Shown piece by piece: positions 24,852 to 37,320 of a DNA stretch of 64,000 nt. The notes beneath the pieces are model-generated. The model worked only from the letters and a program-made list of their open reading frames with translations. It searched no databases and had not been told where the DNA came from. Made by a program: the position numbers and the translations under genes. The stretch is taken from contig BSWB01000004.1 in assembly GCA_033239125.1 (NCBI GenBank), positions 81,806,501 to 81,870,500 on the forward strand, read 5' to 3'. Position 1 is the stretch's first letter; every line of letters begins with the position of its first letter. Source of the stretch: Fagopyrum homotropicum. Its lineage: Eukaryota; Streptophyta; Magnoliopsida; Caryophyllales; Polygonaceae.

Positions 24852-26565
24852 GGCCACCCCAGCGACCTTGAGGTCTGTCACCGCTCCCGCGGTGACAATG
24901 GGCCGCCCCTGCGGCTGAGGCGATCCGCCCCTGCGGATGCGCTGCAGATCGTGTCCGATCTGTTTTCGTTCGTTTTATCTTCCCTCCATAGATAGAATAT
25001 CCGATCTTCTATCTTAAGGGCCGGTTTCCTTATCTTCTTCTTAACCCTAAAACGTCTTTCCTTTTATCTTTCCAGCTCGTCTTTATATATTCCCATCTAT
25101 TCTTCTGTTCCCCGTTTCTTGCTTACGTCTTCTTCAACCCTAGAGAGATGCAACCGTCACCTTGCTTCCTACGACCTTGCTGAACGTGTAAGTTCATGTC
25201 TTATGGTTTTTTCATCACGTTCATGTAGTTGTTGCATGCCGTTCTCTTCTATTTTGCTTCTTCCCTTCGTTCTTCCTTTTCTCCTTCTCCAAGGATCTAG
25301 ATCGAGTCTTGAAACTTGTTATTGGTTCCGTTGTTGATATGTTGATGTTCACAGGCTCCCTTGGTTGAGTCTCGAAGAGTTGGATCAAAGGATCGAGCCT
25401 TAGATCTCTTGCGGTGAAGTTTCTGTCGAGAGAAACCTCGACAGCGTCTTTTGTTACGCAGCCGTCCCCGCGCTTGCACATCCCCGCCCTTGCGTGTTGC
25501 CGCCCCTTCGCCTTTTTAGTTTTCCCTGCAGTTTTCTCTGCAGTAGCTCCCGTCTTTGGTGAGTTGTTTCCTTCCTTGCTTTCCTCGTTCCTTTCCTGGT
25601 TTCTTATGTTTGTTCCTTGACCCTTGAGTACGCTGTAAGACTAGGATTGAGCCCTTAGCTTGTGGAAATATCTTAGAGATCATTGAGACTAGAAGTTATA
25701 GATTTGTAGCAACCGTTTCGTTCTGGATCCGTGATGCTTGTGTGAACAGGCTTTCTTTGCTCCTTTCCTGAGGGAAACTGAGCCGTCTCTGAGTTTTTTG
25801 TTGACCTTTGAGTTACCTTCGAGTGAGGAAAGTCCCTTGGACTCACTTAGCTTCATTCCTCGTATTGGTTTGAGTGTTTTGGCTTGTTTGTATTGTTATC
25901 ATGTTTATAACGGATAATCGGAATATTATTCACCCTTTATAACCTTAATTGGCCCAAGTGTATGATAGACGGGCGGTGACCACTTGTCTAGTTCTTCAGG
26001 AGACTAGAATCCGCTCTTGCAACCCAGGCCCGTAGGTAACGGATAGTACTGATCTATTCCTATTGGTAGACGGAAGCGGAGGCGAGTTTTGGGAGATTCT
26101 CGTGTAACAAAAGAAGTTGAATTAATAATGGATAACTTTAATAAAGATAATAACCGGTTGTGTGCGAGCATGCTATATGTTTATTTTACCTTATGTGTGT
26201 TTGTGCCTTTACGCTCTTGCTAGTATCTAGAATGTTAGCTAATGGCATATACCGTCGTTGTAGATGTTCCGAAGGTTCAGGATGTTGCTGAGTGATCCGG
26301 ATGGTGTGGTCAGTCGGGGTTCCCGTACATTATACGACGGGATCGGGTTTATGTTTTTGTTGTTGTTTTTCCTTTTATGTTGAACTCGGTTGCGAGTCTT
26401 TTACGCTTTCCTATTTTTAAACCTTTTGTTTTATATTGAGTTTTGGTTTGCATTCATATGTGCCTTGTTGTAAGATCCGTTGTGTTGTTACTACTTTGAG
26501 GGTCGGGACCCACTGTGCGGTCCTAGCCCGTAGCGCTTCGAGTTCCCAGAACATGGAGTGTTACA
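24852..26565 (+). repeat. LTR fragment of a related chromovirus
   Basis: A + oriented LTR of the same superfamily. It contains the shared block (GGCCCAAGTGTATGAT at 25952), the GAGGGTCGGGACCCACTGTG block and the terminal GGAGTGTTACA at 26565. Its 5' end is missing: the sequence starts directly at the target-site duplication of the neighbouring element, which inserted here. GCCGCCCCTGCGG motifs lie near its left end. No PBS follows, so it is probably a solo or 3' LTR. Confidence 0.75.
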
Positions 26566-26965
26566 ACTAGGGCTAACAGAAAGAAGATCAACACCAACAC
26601 ACTCAGCTGGCTCTCCACAACTCAGCATCAACAACTCATCATCAAACTCAACTCAAACGCTCTTGCAAGCTCAAAAGCCAAGAAGAAGATCCAAGAAAGA
26701 AGAGCAGGAGAAGAAGAACGTGAGGAGAAGAAGTCTGCAGAATGAAGGAAACCCTTCATCAGAAGCAAAGGAAGACTTATAAAGGAAGCCAAGGTAAAGC
26801 ACGGGTCAAAGATCAACAAAGACGGCAAAAGCCGGAGAAATCCGCAGGGGCGGCAATTGGCGCTATGGCGGTCCACAGAGCCCCAGGGGCGGCTCAACCC
26901 TAGCTCAACACGTGCGTCTCAGTTGAGGCGCAGGTGCAGGATCCCTAGAAGACTAAGGCTCATAC
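26566..26965 (-). repeat. Possible 5' part of another LTR, inverted
   Basis: Read on the - strand this stretch has the layout of the 5' half of the LTRs nearby: a GCGCCTCAACTGAGACGC start region, CCGCCCCTGCGG motifs, a CCTTTATAAGTC TATA-like site near 26775 and a CT-rich leader. I could not find its ends, and the similarity to the other LTRs is of pattern more than of sequence. Confidence 0.35.
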
Positions 26966-29900
26966 AAGTTTGATACCTTAAACTCAGGCTCTGTACTTAA
27001 ACTTGTGAATGATACCCTCTAATATTGTGAAAATCCTTATAAAACATTTTGTGATGAAACCAAATGTTGTTGGGCTTCGATAATGTTGGCATTCACACTT
27101 TTATTTTATCTTGTCAAATAAGTATATCTATATCATTCCTTCTCTAGAATTCAAATCTACCAAGCTTTCTACAAGTTGAAATAGATATACTCCACAACTT
27201 CAAACAAAACAACTTAATAAGTCTATAGATAATTTCATTTTTATGTTTTATGAGGAGAATAAAATTATTTTACTAGGTTTCTTGTCTCTTACTTTGATTA
27301 AACTTAAATGAGCTAGTAAAATCTATGTCTAACCTTTTTTGGACTTTTGTTTAGAGCAATAATAGTTATTTTCAGTTTCATATGGTAGACTACTTGATGC
27401 AAGAGGGTGTTCTCTTTTGCTGCAAGTCAACCATAGATGCATGCTCAACTCCTGATCAGGATGATATACAACAAGCAATTCCCACTAGGAAGTTTCTATG
27501 GAGAGTCCACGGAATGACTAGAAAACAAAGTTCATTCTTTCTTGGCATTCGATGATTCAAATAAATTAGCATGCATTCTTGGGGTGCTAAAGTTTTTTTT
27601 TTTAAACTTTAAATCCATTGTAGAGTTCAAGAAAGAGCTTTAGATTGCATGTATGGTATTAAGCCTGAAATATGTTCAAGGCCTCAAGTATGGTTCATAA
27701 GAACTATGTTTTGTCATAAGAACTATATTTTTGTCATTTTGATTGTATATGGTCATTGATGAACGATGCATAAGTTTGTTCTTGTTTTCCTAATGATACT
27801 GAAAGCATATTCGGGGTTGAGTCTAGCTACATTTGATAACATGAAACAGAGCTTAGAGGATTTATCCAAGTACTCAGTATTTGTTTTCAATTTCATATAA
27901 TAGATTGTTTGTTGCATGAGGGTCCTTAACTACTTTTGGGTTTTAATGATGATATTATTTTGGTTTTTATTCATATTATCTTTAGTTAACATGTCATATG
28001 GAAGATGAATGAGAATAAACTCATCTTCGAAACAATTTACTACCATCTTAAACTAGTAAAAGTAAACTCTTTTCTTTGCAAATTTGGATGATATTATTTT
28101 GGTCTTTGATGATGTCCACCTATGAATTCTTACCTAAGGTGGTTCTATGTCTATGTAGGAGAGAAGAGAAGGAACAATCAACACAAGCCATAACGTATTC
28201 TTTGCAAATTTATGGTGTGCAGACATTTCCTGAGGTTTCCATGTTGCTTATATTCAATGTTGATGGTTGATACAATTTACTTCCGATTCACTACTTCGAT
28301 AATCCTAGAACAAATTTGCTGCAGCGAAACCCTGCACCCAAATGTATCATGAGATTGTTGCTGAAATGTCCAAGGTTGGTTCTTGTGAATTTATTTACTA
28401 GTGGAGATTCTTTGTTTTTCATTAAGTATGTAATTACTGATCAATAGCAGTTGAATCATATTTATTATTAGAGATTACTTGTTCTTTTGAAATGTCTAGG
28501 ATTTTGAATAGAACCGTCATTGGATCCAACTCAAGGGCCGAGAAAAGCGCACCATCGGTCTCGTCCCCTTCTTGTCCAAGTGCAAGTCGTTGTTTTCCAC
28601 AATCTACAGCTGGCACTTCGATAATGTCATGTAAATTTTAGTCTATCCCATGTGTACAGAAGAGTCACCATAGGCTGATGACTTGATCCTTACATGAAAT
28701 GTCATTGACTAGAGGTTCATTGTTTGTATATGGTAGCTAATATATGCACTCTGCATGAAGAGTATGTTCCAAAAGACATCGAAAGTATCTCTGCGCCCAA
28801 GATGAGTGGGAAACTATATTAGAAATAGATACAAGGCGTATTTGCTTTATATTTTCATTTTATTTATAAAAAATAATAATGGAGTGACTTTCATCTCATA
28901 TTGTTGGTTTCAATTTCACACAGTAACCATAATAGATGATACTATTTTTGTTTTTATTCATCTTATCTAGGCTCGGTGTCTCCAAAAATTATGTGGTGGG
29001 ATTAGTGGAAAACAGATTTATAGTTTCCTTACTCATTGACTCATTTATGTTTGTATCAATGATTTATGTTTGGTGAGTTAACTTCGTTTTTTAACAAAAC
29101 AATATCATATGTCATTAGAAAGCCCTACTCCAGCATTATTTAGGTGCTGTCATCAAGAGTTTAGGCGGTGGGCCTAAGAAGAATGGGAAAACTATTACAA
29201 CATCCTAAACTTGCAGGTAAACATCTTTGAAATAGATATGGGGTGATGATGCAATGTTTAGGAGTATGTTTAGCAGTACATTGAAATCTTAGTTGGGCTT
29301 GATTATCCCCTTCTCCTCCAAACTCTCGCTAAGAATACGAAGCTGAACTCCTAAGTTTTCACAAAGAAGACACTATTGGTTCTTCCTCACCCTAATTTAC
29401 AAATTGAAATTTGGTCAATATGGTCCGGACCATAACGTTCATGCCCATGTACCGTTAACATGTGAACCATTGCACAGCCTCATGATAAGAAGCTTCATTA
29501 TCAACCGTGGCTTTGAATTCAAGCTTACCTACACAAGAAAATTGACGGGATAAAACATTCAAAAAAGGCCAGTAAGTTGACAACCATTGCATAGAGTGCT
29601 AAGCTGTGGCTACTTATACACATGGTATGCCACATCTTCAGTGTTAATAGTTCACGATTAGTTAGAAGTTGCTCGTTTTGTAGTATATGTATATTCGTGT
29701 TTGTATTGTGTGTTTTGGGATGTTATCAACAATAATATTAGCCTAACGTCTCATTTTGCATATCAAACATGTTTTTAGTATTTGCCAGGATCACTACTAA
29801 TACTACTTTGTTCCTATTCTTTTTATACATCTTAGCTAGCTAGGCCTCAGTTGTCGCGCCTTGCAGAATCTTGGGAAGATTCATATTCCAAATCACTCAT

Positions 29901-30169
29901 GGATGAATTTGAGCAAGGTTCATAGTTGAAGTTGCAAGATTTTGCAGTAGACTGAATCGCCACGATCATTCGATCAAGGTTCATAGTTGAAGTTAGAAGT
30001 TATTGGTACAACAATTATTTGACAATCGGACAAAGTTATTCTAATATGAAATAACGTTTAGTTGGTTATCCACTTTAGATTAATATTGTAAACCTTTGTT
30101 ATATTGTAGATCAATTGTTTTAAACTACTAATGATTTTGTATCATTTTGAATCTTTTGAATGAAACAAT
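26966..30169. other. Unassigned AT-rich stretch with internal repeats
   Basis: No long reading frame. Related segments recur: TTTCA(A/G)TTTCATAT..TAGA near 27375 and 27885, and GATGATATTATTTTGGT near 27950 and 28085 with a variant near 28935. This suggests old duplications. Together with the array at 30170-30556 it could be the interior of a decayed DNA transposon, but no transposase could be recognised. Confidence 0.35.
28321..28634 (+). pseudogene. Possible two-exon coding fragment, unrecognised
   Basis: 28321-28374 reads AAKPCTQMYHEIVAEMSK and is followed by GT. After a possible intron ending AG at 28511, 28512-28634 reads on in the same phase for 40 residues, including HWIQLKGREKRTIGLVPFLS and LFSTIYSWHFDNVM, to a TAA stop. 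The composition looks like real protein, unlike neighbouring translations. I do not recognise the family. It could be a relic of a host gene, or of exons captured by a transposon. No upstream start or further exons were found. Confidence 0.3.
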
Positions 30170-30556
30170 GTGATTTATGTGTGATGTTATTTTAATAGAA
30201 ACAATGCGTTTATGGATTGCTATTTGGTTAGAAATGTCATTATTGGATTCCTATAGCTCTTATGGAAAATGCAATTATTGGATTCTATTACATTTTTCAC
30301 AAACGCTATAGTTGGGTTCTATACCGCCCCATAGCGTTTTCATTGTGTTTTTTTATAGCGCTTGCAAAAATGCTATTAATGAGCGAATTTCCATAACATT
30401 TGAGGAAACACTATTATTTTCCACGTTTCCATAGCGTTTGAGGAAATGCTATTATTATCCACTTTTCAATAGCATTTTCCATAGCGTTTCAGCAAACGCG
30501 ATTAATGACATTATTTTCACAGCATTTGAAAAAACAATGTTATTGCCCACATTTCC
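30170..30556. repeat. ATAGCGTTT/AAACGCTAT repeat array, CACTA-like
   Basis: Degenerate units of about 35-45 bp in which ATAGCGTTT-like and AAACGCTAT-like motifs alternate (ATAGCGTTTGAGGAAATGCTAT near 30435). Such arrays are typical of subterminal regions of plant CACTA transposons. The array is cut at 30556 by the chromovirus LTR and resumes at 51237. No terminal CACTA motif was located. Confidence 0.5.
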
Positions 30557-32543
30557 TGTAACGCCCGGAATTTTAATTCCGGTTAGGGGTTAGTTTAGTG
30601 GCCTTCCCTCAGGCGCGCCTCAGTGCACGATGTGTTGAGTGACAAGATTTTATCCCAAATCCCATTCCGACCTTTCGTATTTCCACCCTTTACTTTTGAC
30701 ACCTCGTTACCTAGCCAAAAGGGAGCCTATGACGGTTGTTGACCCTCGGTTTTCCCCCTTGTAGGAAGTCTTGCTCTCTCTCTCTCTTTACTTTTGTTCT
30801 TTCACGTTACTCTCATTTCACTTCCTCTCCTTCACCTTGTTTCTCTCTTTTATCTCTTCTTTCTTGGATCTTCTTATGTGTGGCCATCAATGAAAGAGTT
30901 GTACATCCATCTTGGTAAGTCTCTTCCTCCTCCCTCCCTTCTTCTTCTTCTTCTTCTTCTTCTTCTTCTTCTTCCTTGCTTCCATATCCCTATTCTTCTT
31001 TTCTTCTCCATTTTCAAGGAGGAAGCTATGATGGAAGACTCATGAGTCGTCTTCTTTGCATGCATGTGTCCTTAGGCTTGTTTAGGTCTTGTAGGAGAGT
31101 TAAGATCGGTTGGAAGAAGCTTTGAGTCGACCCATTCAGGAAAGGAAGCCATTGGAGCCCTGCTGCACAATCAAAGACCGACGAAATCGATTTCTACAAT
31201 TCGACCGCAGGGGCGGCTGAATAGTGCCGCAGGGGTGGTGACCTTCAACCCGCAGTCGCGCCTTTTGTTTCCGGGGTTGCGTTTCTTCACAATAAGCTCT
31301 TCTTCTCCCTCCTTCTTCTTTCCATCCTTCGTTGTGAGGTTAATCCATTCTAGTATCATGCCTAGGATGGACCTAGGATAGTTGTATATGCCACTTAGTG
31401 GATGTGAATATAGCTGTCCTTAGAGCTTGGATGTAGTCTTGTTGATCTTGGGTGTGATGACCATGTAGTCTCCCCTTACCTTGTGGTTCTTACTCCAGCT
31501 TGGGGTGTAGTGTATGACCTTGTAGGAGAGTGGGCTGTTGTGGTACCTTAGCTTATCCTTGATGAGTTTTAGTATTTTGGAAGTCTAGGAAGGTTATCTT
31601 AGCTTATGAGTTGTAGGATCTTGTGATAGATCATTAGAATTGGATGTCTATTAGTTTTTAATATATGAGAGTGTTGTTGATTTGTGCCTCGTTTTGATCA
31701 GGCCTTAATTGCATTTCTACGGAAAGTTGAGATCGGTTATTCTTGGTTCACTTGAGACGAGGAAGTGCACGGACTTACTTAGCTAGCTTTCGCATATTGG
31801 TTGTTACGTGTGGGTGGTGTGTGATTTTGTAATTGTGATATAAATATTAACCTGATTAAGATGTGGATGTGATTATTATTTTGGCCCAAGTGTATGATAA
31901 CGGACGGTGACCGCTTGTCTAGACCAAAATGGGGTGACTGGGAGGTGCCTTGCGACCAGCCCAATAGGTGATGTTGATTTGCATCCGAACCAAACCTGTT
32001 TGGTGAAAGAAGACAAGGGAGAGATCCTTGTGATTCTCGTGTCACAGCATAATTAGAAGTTGTAAGGGAATAAAATAAAAGAAAAGATAATAACCGGTTT
32101 CCGTGGGAGCATGTTTGTGTGTTTTACTTGATTGTATGTGATTGTGCCTTCATCGTTTCTTCTAATAATCGGAATGTTAGATAACGGTTTTAAACCGGTT
32201 GTTGTAGATGCCCTACAGGTTAGGGGTGTCTCCGAGTGAGGTGGAGGAGTGGACAACCAGGGTGTCCGTACATTATAGCACGGGGATAGGATTTCTATTA
32301 TTTATGTTGTAGACTTGTGTACTTTTGTATGGACTTATGTTGTCGTTTTGAGCACTCGGCTAAGTTTCCACTTTGTATTTACATTTTAGAATTATGGCAC
32401 TTTCATTAAAACGTCTTTCGGATTTGCCTTTATTTGTGCCTTGTTGGAAAGGTCTGGTGAAATTGTTGTCAACCTAAAGGTTGGGACCCACTGTGAGGTC
32501 TACACCCGTAGAATTCCGTGTCCCGCGGATTCGGGGTGTTAGA
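30557..32543 (+). repeat. 5' LTR of the + strand chromovirus
   Basis: 1987 bp, from TGTAACGCCCGG to GGGGTGTTAGA (terminal C to G change). Starts with the inverted repeat CCGGAATTTTAATTCCGG at 30565-30582. Contains a CTT microsatellite, CCGCAGGGGCGG at 31204 and the shared block beginning GGCCCAAGTGTATGAT at 31883. Confidence 0.88.
30941..30978. repeat. (CTT)n microsatellite
   Basis: About 12 CTT units inside the 5' LTR. On the - strand it produces an artificial poly-arginine reading frame. Confidence 0.9.
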
Positions 32544-32546
32544 ATA

Positions 32547-32560
32547 TGATATCAAAGCCC
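32547..32560 (+). other. Primer binding site, tRNA-iMet type, degenerate
   Basis: TGATATCAAAGCCC follows the 5' LTR end after 3 bp. It differs at two of 12 positions from TGGTATCAGAGC. The following CTAGGTTGACAACAA is shared with the - strand chromovirus leader. Confidence 0.75.
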
Positions 32561-34214
32561 TAGGTTGACAACAATAACACTCGCAATCTTCTAAAAGCCA
32601 AATAAAAATAAACAGAACTCTCAATGGTTCTGAGTTTTAAAGAAAAAAAAATTCATTTCCAAAATCATGTGCATGAGTTAGTTGGGGATAGAATGTACGG
32701 GACCACGACTTCCTTTGCGGACCTCGGCGACGCAATTTATTGAATTTTGATATATGTATATATATAGATACGTATATGTGGACTTAGGACATTCTTGTAC
32801 TTGTATATTATAGTTATGTTCCTGGACCTTGTATTATTGCAGTGGATTCCCAAGATTTGATATGTTGGTAGTAATGTGAACGTGGGATTTATATAGTCAT
32901 ATCTACGTATACTTATGATATGTAGTATCATATTAGTAATATGGACCTTATAGTTAAGATGATAGAAAACTATCATTGCGTCTTGGACGACGCCCTATGG
33001 CTTAGGATAGTGTACGTACGAAGATGAACTTTCTCAAGTAATCGAGTTTAGCATCAAGTTTTAGCGAGCACCCGATGTTTTCTTGGACTCCTTTAAGAGG
33101 ACATCGAAGTAAAGATTAGAGACGATGTAACCGAAGGACGAACATATAGAAACAAACTTTGAGTCAACTTAAGCGAAACCGAGATGGAATCTATACAAGT
33201 AAGGAGGAAACATGAAGACATGGGAATGGTTCTGAGGAAGCAATAATGGAGCATCAATGGAGCAACTATAGACAACAAACTTAAGACTTTTCCAAGTGTC
33301 ATCCCGGTAAACCGAAGACGCGAATCAAGTAGAGAGGACAATAATCTCAATCGAAGATAACGAAGTGGCGTTCTAACTAAAGCAAATTTTCCCTAGGCAC
33401 TCCTAAGTACGGGAGTGAAGATGAGATGTATGGTCGAACGAATTGTGAAATATTTAAGATAACCGTAAGTGATGTTTACGGTAGTACCAAAAGAGGAAGT
33501 GCCAACATTACGAGATTATGAGTAGGTGACTTGTTCGGACTTACGAGAGTTATGAGAAGAATGGCGTGGTGAGAATTCATATGGTAGAATTTCCTTAGTG
33601 GAGTGACCGGTTTCCGCTACGATGATAAGGCTAAGCAATGCCAAGAACAAAGTAGTGTGAGTAGATGCTGATCCCGAGAAGATGAGAGACGCAACACGAA
33701 GCTTTTACTCATGGAAAGAATTGAGATACCAACCAAGAGAAACGTGAACGGACGCTATCTAAGGCTATAATATTTGAGAAGGTGCACTTGAATGACATCA
33801 TGAGTGAATGGTTAAGCCTATGAAAGGGAGTTATACGAAATAACAAGGCCAAGAAAATGTAGTTACCTTATAAAGAAAAGGAATTATGGAATGAAGAAGG
33901 AACTAATGGAGTTTAAGGTAGAGTACCCCGAGGAGGGTAACCTTCATGAGAATCGTCACGTGAAGAGTATGGAAGAGAGGTAAGTCGTTGAGCTCGAGGA
34001 GGTCAGCTTTAAACTGACCGGTGGCAATCAAGAATGCATATGTGCGGGATTGCCCAACGATGAGTATGGATAGGAAGAGTAAACAAGACTATGGGAATAT
34101 CTTGGATTGGAAACAAGAGCTTGTAATATTTCCGGTGGTTCGATGTCAATAGTAAGGAAGTACATCAAAAGAAGCGCGGTTGTTTTAATCAAATAACGTT
34201 GAATTGTTGAAGCA
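32561..34214 (+). pseudogene. Decayed leader/gag region of the + strand chromovirus
   Basis: The leader (CACTCGCAATCTTCTAAA near 32580) and patches around 33910-33940 match the - strand chromovirus interior. No frame longer than about 80 codons survives and no motif could be read. The region ends at the AGTAA duplication of the inserted Athila. Confidence 0.6.
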
Positions 34215-34219
34215 AGTAA

Positions 34220-36049
34220 TGTTACGCTCAGGATGTGATACGCAATGGGTTTTAAATTTATATTCTCGTTATATTTATCCTAACTCTTAGCAAACCTGCA
34301 GTGTACAGGACGTTTGTAGTAGGGATAGTATTCCGAGGTCGAACACAAAGACTAAGGTGAGATTGATTCAATTAGTGATTAAGTCTAGTGAAGATCTAAG
34401 TTTAGGAAAAGAGAGAGAAATAAAGAAATGAAAATCTCAACGTTTTTGGTTGGTTTTTTGGTGATCAATCAAAGACCACTAAGCATGCAAAATAAACCAA
34501 TCAACTATGCCAACAAATCAACACAAACAAATAAGCTAAAACGAGATATAGATCAAAGATAGAAAAGCGGATTCTAGGGGTTGGAAAGTCCGATTATAGC
34601 GTAAGACTCAAGCTATCTATTCATTCCTTGGATTGACTATGATATGTTGGGAGTAAGCATTTCTAGATTGGGATCAATTACCGGGTAGGTCTCATGGTCC
34701 ACTAGTCCATTCCTGAGGTCTCATCACCGGGTAAGTCTCTAAGAACCTAAGGGACGGAATTCTAAACGAACCGGATTGTCGCCTAGAGATCTAACCTATC
34801 CTTACCGGGTAAGTCTCGAAAGGGTTAGTTCTAAGCAACTATCCTAGCACACTTAGTCCAATGGCGGCTTATGAGGCTCACCACTACCTAGGGTTTGTGA
34901 TCTTTGGAATCTAAGAGCAAGGATTACCGAGTAAGTCTCTCCTAACACTTAGTTGCTAACACTAGGTTACCCTAGGGTAGTTTTAACTTAACAAACACTT
35001 AGGATTTCAACATTCTAACAATCTAAAGCTAGATCCATCGAACCAGGGAAGATCACGGGTTGTTCTACCAAGTCCACGGCCGTGGTTTGGCAAGAAAAAA
35101 CCGTGGATCCTAACAGAGGCTACGTTCAAGCACACAAGTCATCCAAGGATCGATCTAAGTCCATCCTATCATAGTCCTAGCCATAACCATTCCTTCCTTA
35201 CCCTAGAATCACATCTATGTAGCCTACAACATTCATCATAGCAATCGAAATCATTGAACATAAAATCATGGCTTCCATTTGCAAGGTAATGAAGAGAAAG
35301 AGATGAACAAGTTAAGTAACCAAAACCAAGCTGAAAATGGAATTAGAATGACTCACAACCCTTCTTAAAGAAGGTTCAAATGATTCATACAACTCTAGAA
35401 ATCGATTCCGAAATCCCTCTCTACAAGCTATCAAGATCTATCAATGGTGTGTTCTTCTTCTTCTCCAACCAAGCTCTCCTCCAATGGTAGCTTCCTTCTA
35501 CCTCCTTCCTCTAAGAATCTTCTTGTTGAGAGAATATTTTCATTGGATGATAGTGGATAATGGAGAGCTGCTCCAAGATGATTCTCTCAGCCAATGTAGG
35601 GCCAATTTTATACTACAACTTTGCAAGAGCTGGCCAAGAGATCGTGGCACAGCTGTCACGAAAACCTGGCAAAAACCACGGGTAGAATCACGGCCGTGAT
35701 CTGTCAATGAACCGTGATTTTGTGCTTCAGCTTTGCCTTTGATCATTAAGCTTCGATTTGGTGCATGGCTTGTGTTGGCAAGGTTCCATGAGTCCTCCCT
35801 AGCCTTTAGCTTGCAATCCTAATGAGTCCGAGGGTGTGTCATATTGATGAACGATCCTCAAACGTATCATTTTAGCTCCTAAATCTCCCAAAATACCTAC
35901 AAAGCAATGCACAAGTCCGTGTAGACGTCTATCTCGACAAAATACGTGAATTGAGTGCAAACGCCGTGAACTAGTGCTAAACTATGTATGAATGAGCGAG
36001 AAATCTATCTAAATGATTTCCTAAACCTAAGTCATAAATCGTGTTATCA
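34220..36049 (-). repeat. 3' LTR of Athila copy 1
   Basis: 1830 bp. On the - strand it begins TGATAACACGATTTATGA and ends GCGTAACA. Contains the palindromes CCACGGCCGTGG (35074-35085) and ATCACGGCCGTGAT (35687-35700), and scattered ACCGGGTAAGTCT-type repeats (34680-34940). Confidence 0.95.
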
Positions 36050-36089
36050 AAAATACCCCATACTTAAGGTTTGCTCGTCCCCGAGCAAA
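36050..36089 (-). other. Polypurine tract and terminal hairpin, Athila copy 1
   Basis: On the - strand: stem TTTGCTCG, loop GGGA, stem CGAGCAAA (perfect 8 bp), then CCTTAAGTATGGGGTATTTT up to the 3' LTR. AAGTATGGGGT is the likely plus-strand primer. The same layout, with one T-G wobble, ends the + strand Athila at 63961-64000. Confidence 0.7.
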
Positions 36090-37300
36090 TTCTCAACTAT
36101 AAACTACGAGATAACATGATTTATGTATGCAGAAAAATGGCAAAATCTTTTTGGGTTTGTGCTTCTACTATTGGATAACCTTCATAGTCATGTTTTATGG
36201 CGACGGACAAGCAATTATGCATCAAATAAGTGAAGGCATGGAAAGACAATTGTACTTAACTCAAAAGCATGTATGAAATGTAAAAATGAAGAAGCCAAGA
36301 AGATCAAGAGCATATCCAATCTAGATTACTAAGTCTTACAAACATGCAAATAGGTCATAAGGTCTTATGAATTAAAAGGCCAAGAAACGTTGTGATTAGG
36401 TGGGGATTTTTCTAGGCTATGTGGTGCTAATCCGGGAATGGAACTAACTCCACAATCTTGTCCTCGATCAACTTCCCTCAAGTGTATACTTTTCTCTATC
36501 TTTTCTTTCTTTTCTTTTTCTTTCGCTTATTTTTGAGACAATGGCATTGGTGTACAAAAGCCGAAGCCTTGGTGATTAGCCATCCTCGGGCTTTTTCTAT
36601 TTTTCGAGGTACATCCACACCGGGCACACATACCAAAGCTCGTTAGGACTATCGGTTTATTTGACTTTGGCAAGACACCAACACCCGATCATGTGAAGTG
36701 TACCGAGTTACTTGTCATTTAAACCAACGTCCCCAAACTATATTTTTGGCTACACTTTCACAATAATTTCAGCATTTTATGCATGATATTCTTTCATCAA
36801 CATCTTCACCCCACACTTGCTTTTCACACACATCAACACACTATCATACTCCTATTCCCGGATGGGTCAAAAGAGGTCAAATTTATCTCAATTTAGGTGC
36901 TCAAACAATCATGATTAAGATGAGAAGTAGAGAAAGATGAATTGCCTCATTCATTCCTAGATGGTATGCAAGAACTAGCATGTAATTTCGACCTTCAATA
37001 TTCAATCCATTCTAGGCAAACATCATGATCACAAATCATTCATGGGATTCAAGGGAAGTATTTCAAGTCCACATATGCATCATCAATTTAACACATAAGG
37101 CCATCCATAGCCAATCCACAAGACAAGGTTCATCATTAGGGTCATATCCAAGCCTAGAAAGCACAAAATTTTTTTAAATTTTCTGACTTTTTATGGGATT
37201 TTCGAAATGAATATGTACAATGCAAGACATGTGAAAATGTTAAACTATCCTAGATGCTCATCATGCAAAGGATCATGCAAACCCCACCCCAAACTTAGAA

Positions 37301-37320
37301 ACACATTGTCCCCAATGTGT
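37301..37320 (-). other. Internal GGGA-loop hairpin, Athila copy 1
   Basis: On the - strand: stem ACACATTG, loop GGGA, stem CAATGTGT, then TTCTAAGTTTGGGGT. Perfect 8 bp stem. Same loop and same distance to a TAAGT.TGGGGT tract as in the hairpin next to the 3' LTR. Confidence 0.7.

Noticed and set aside
1..26565. + LTR ending at 1094 and + LTR at 24852-26565 as the two LTRs of one element
   Set aside because: They are too diverged from each other, no PBS follows the first, and the second lacks its 5' end.
30874..31065. Arginine-rich frame on the - strand
   Set aside because: It is a translation of the (CTT)n microsatellite.
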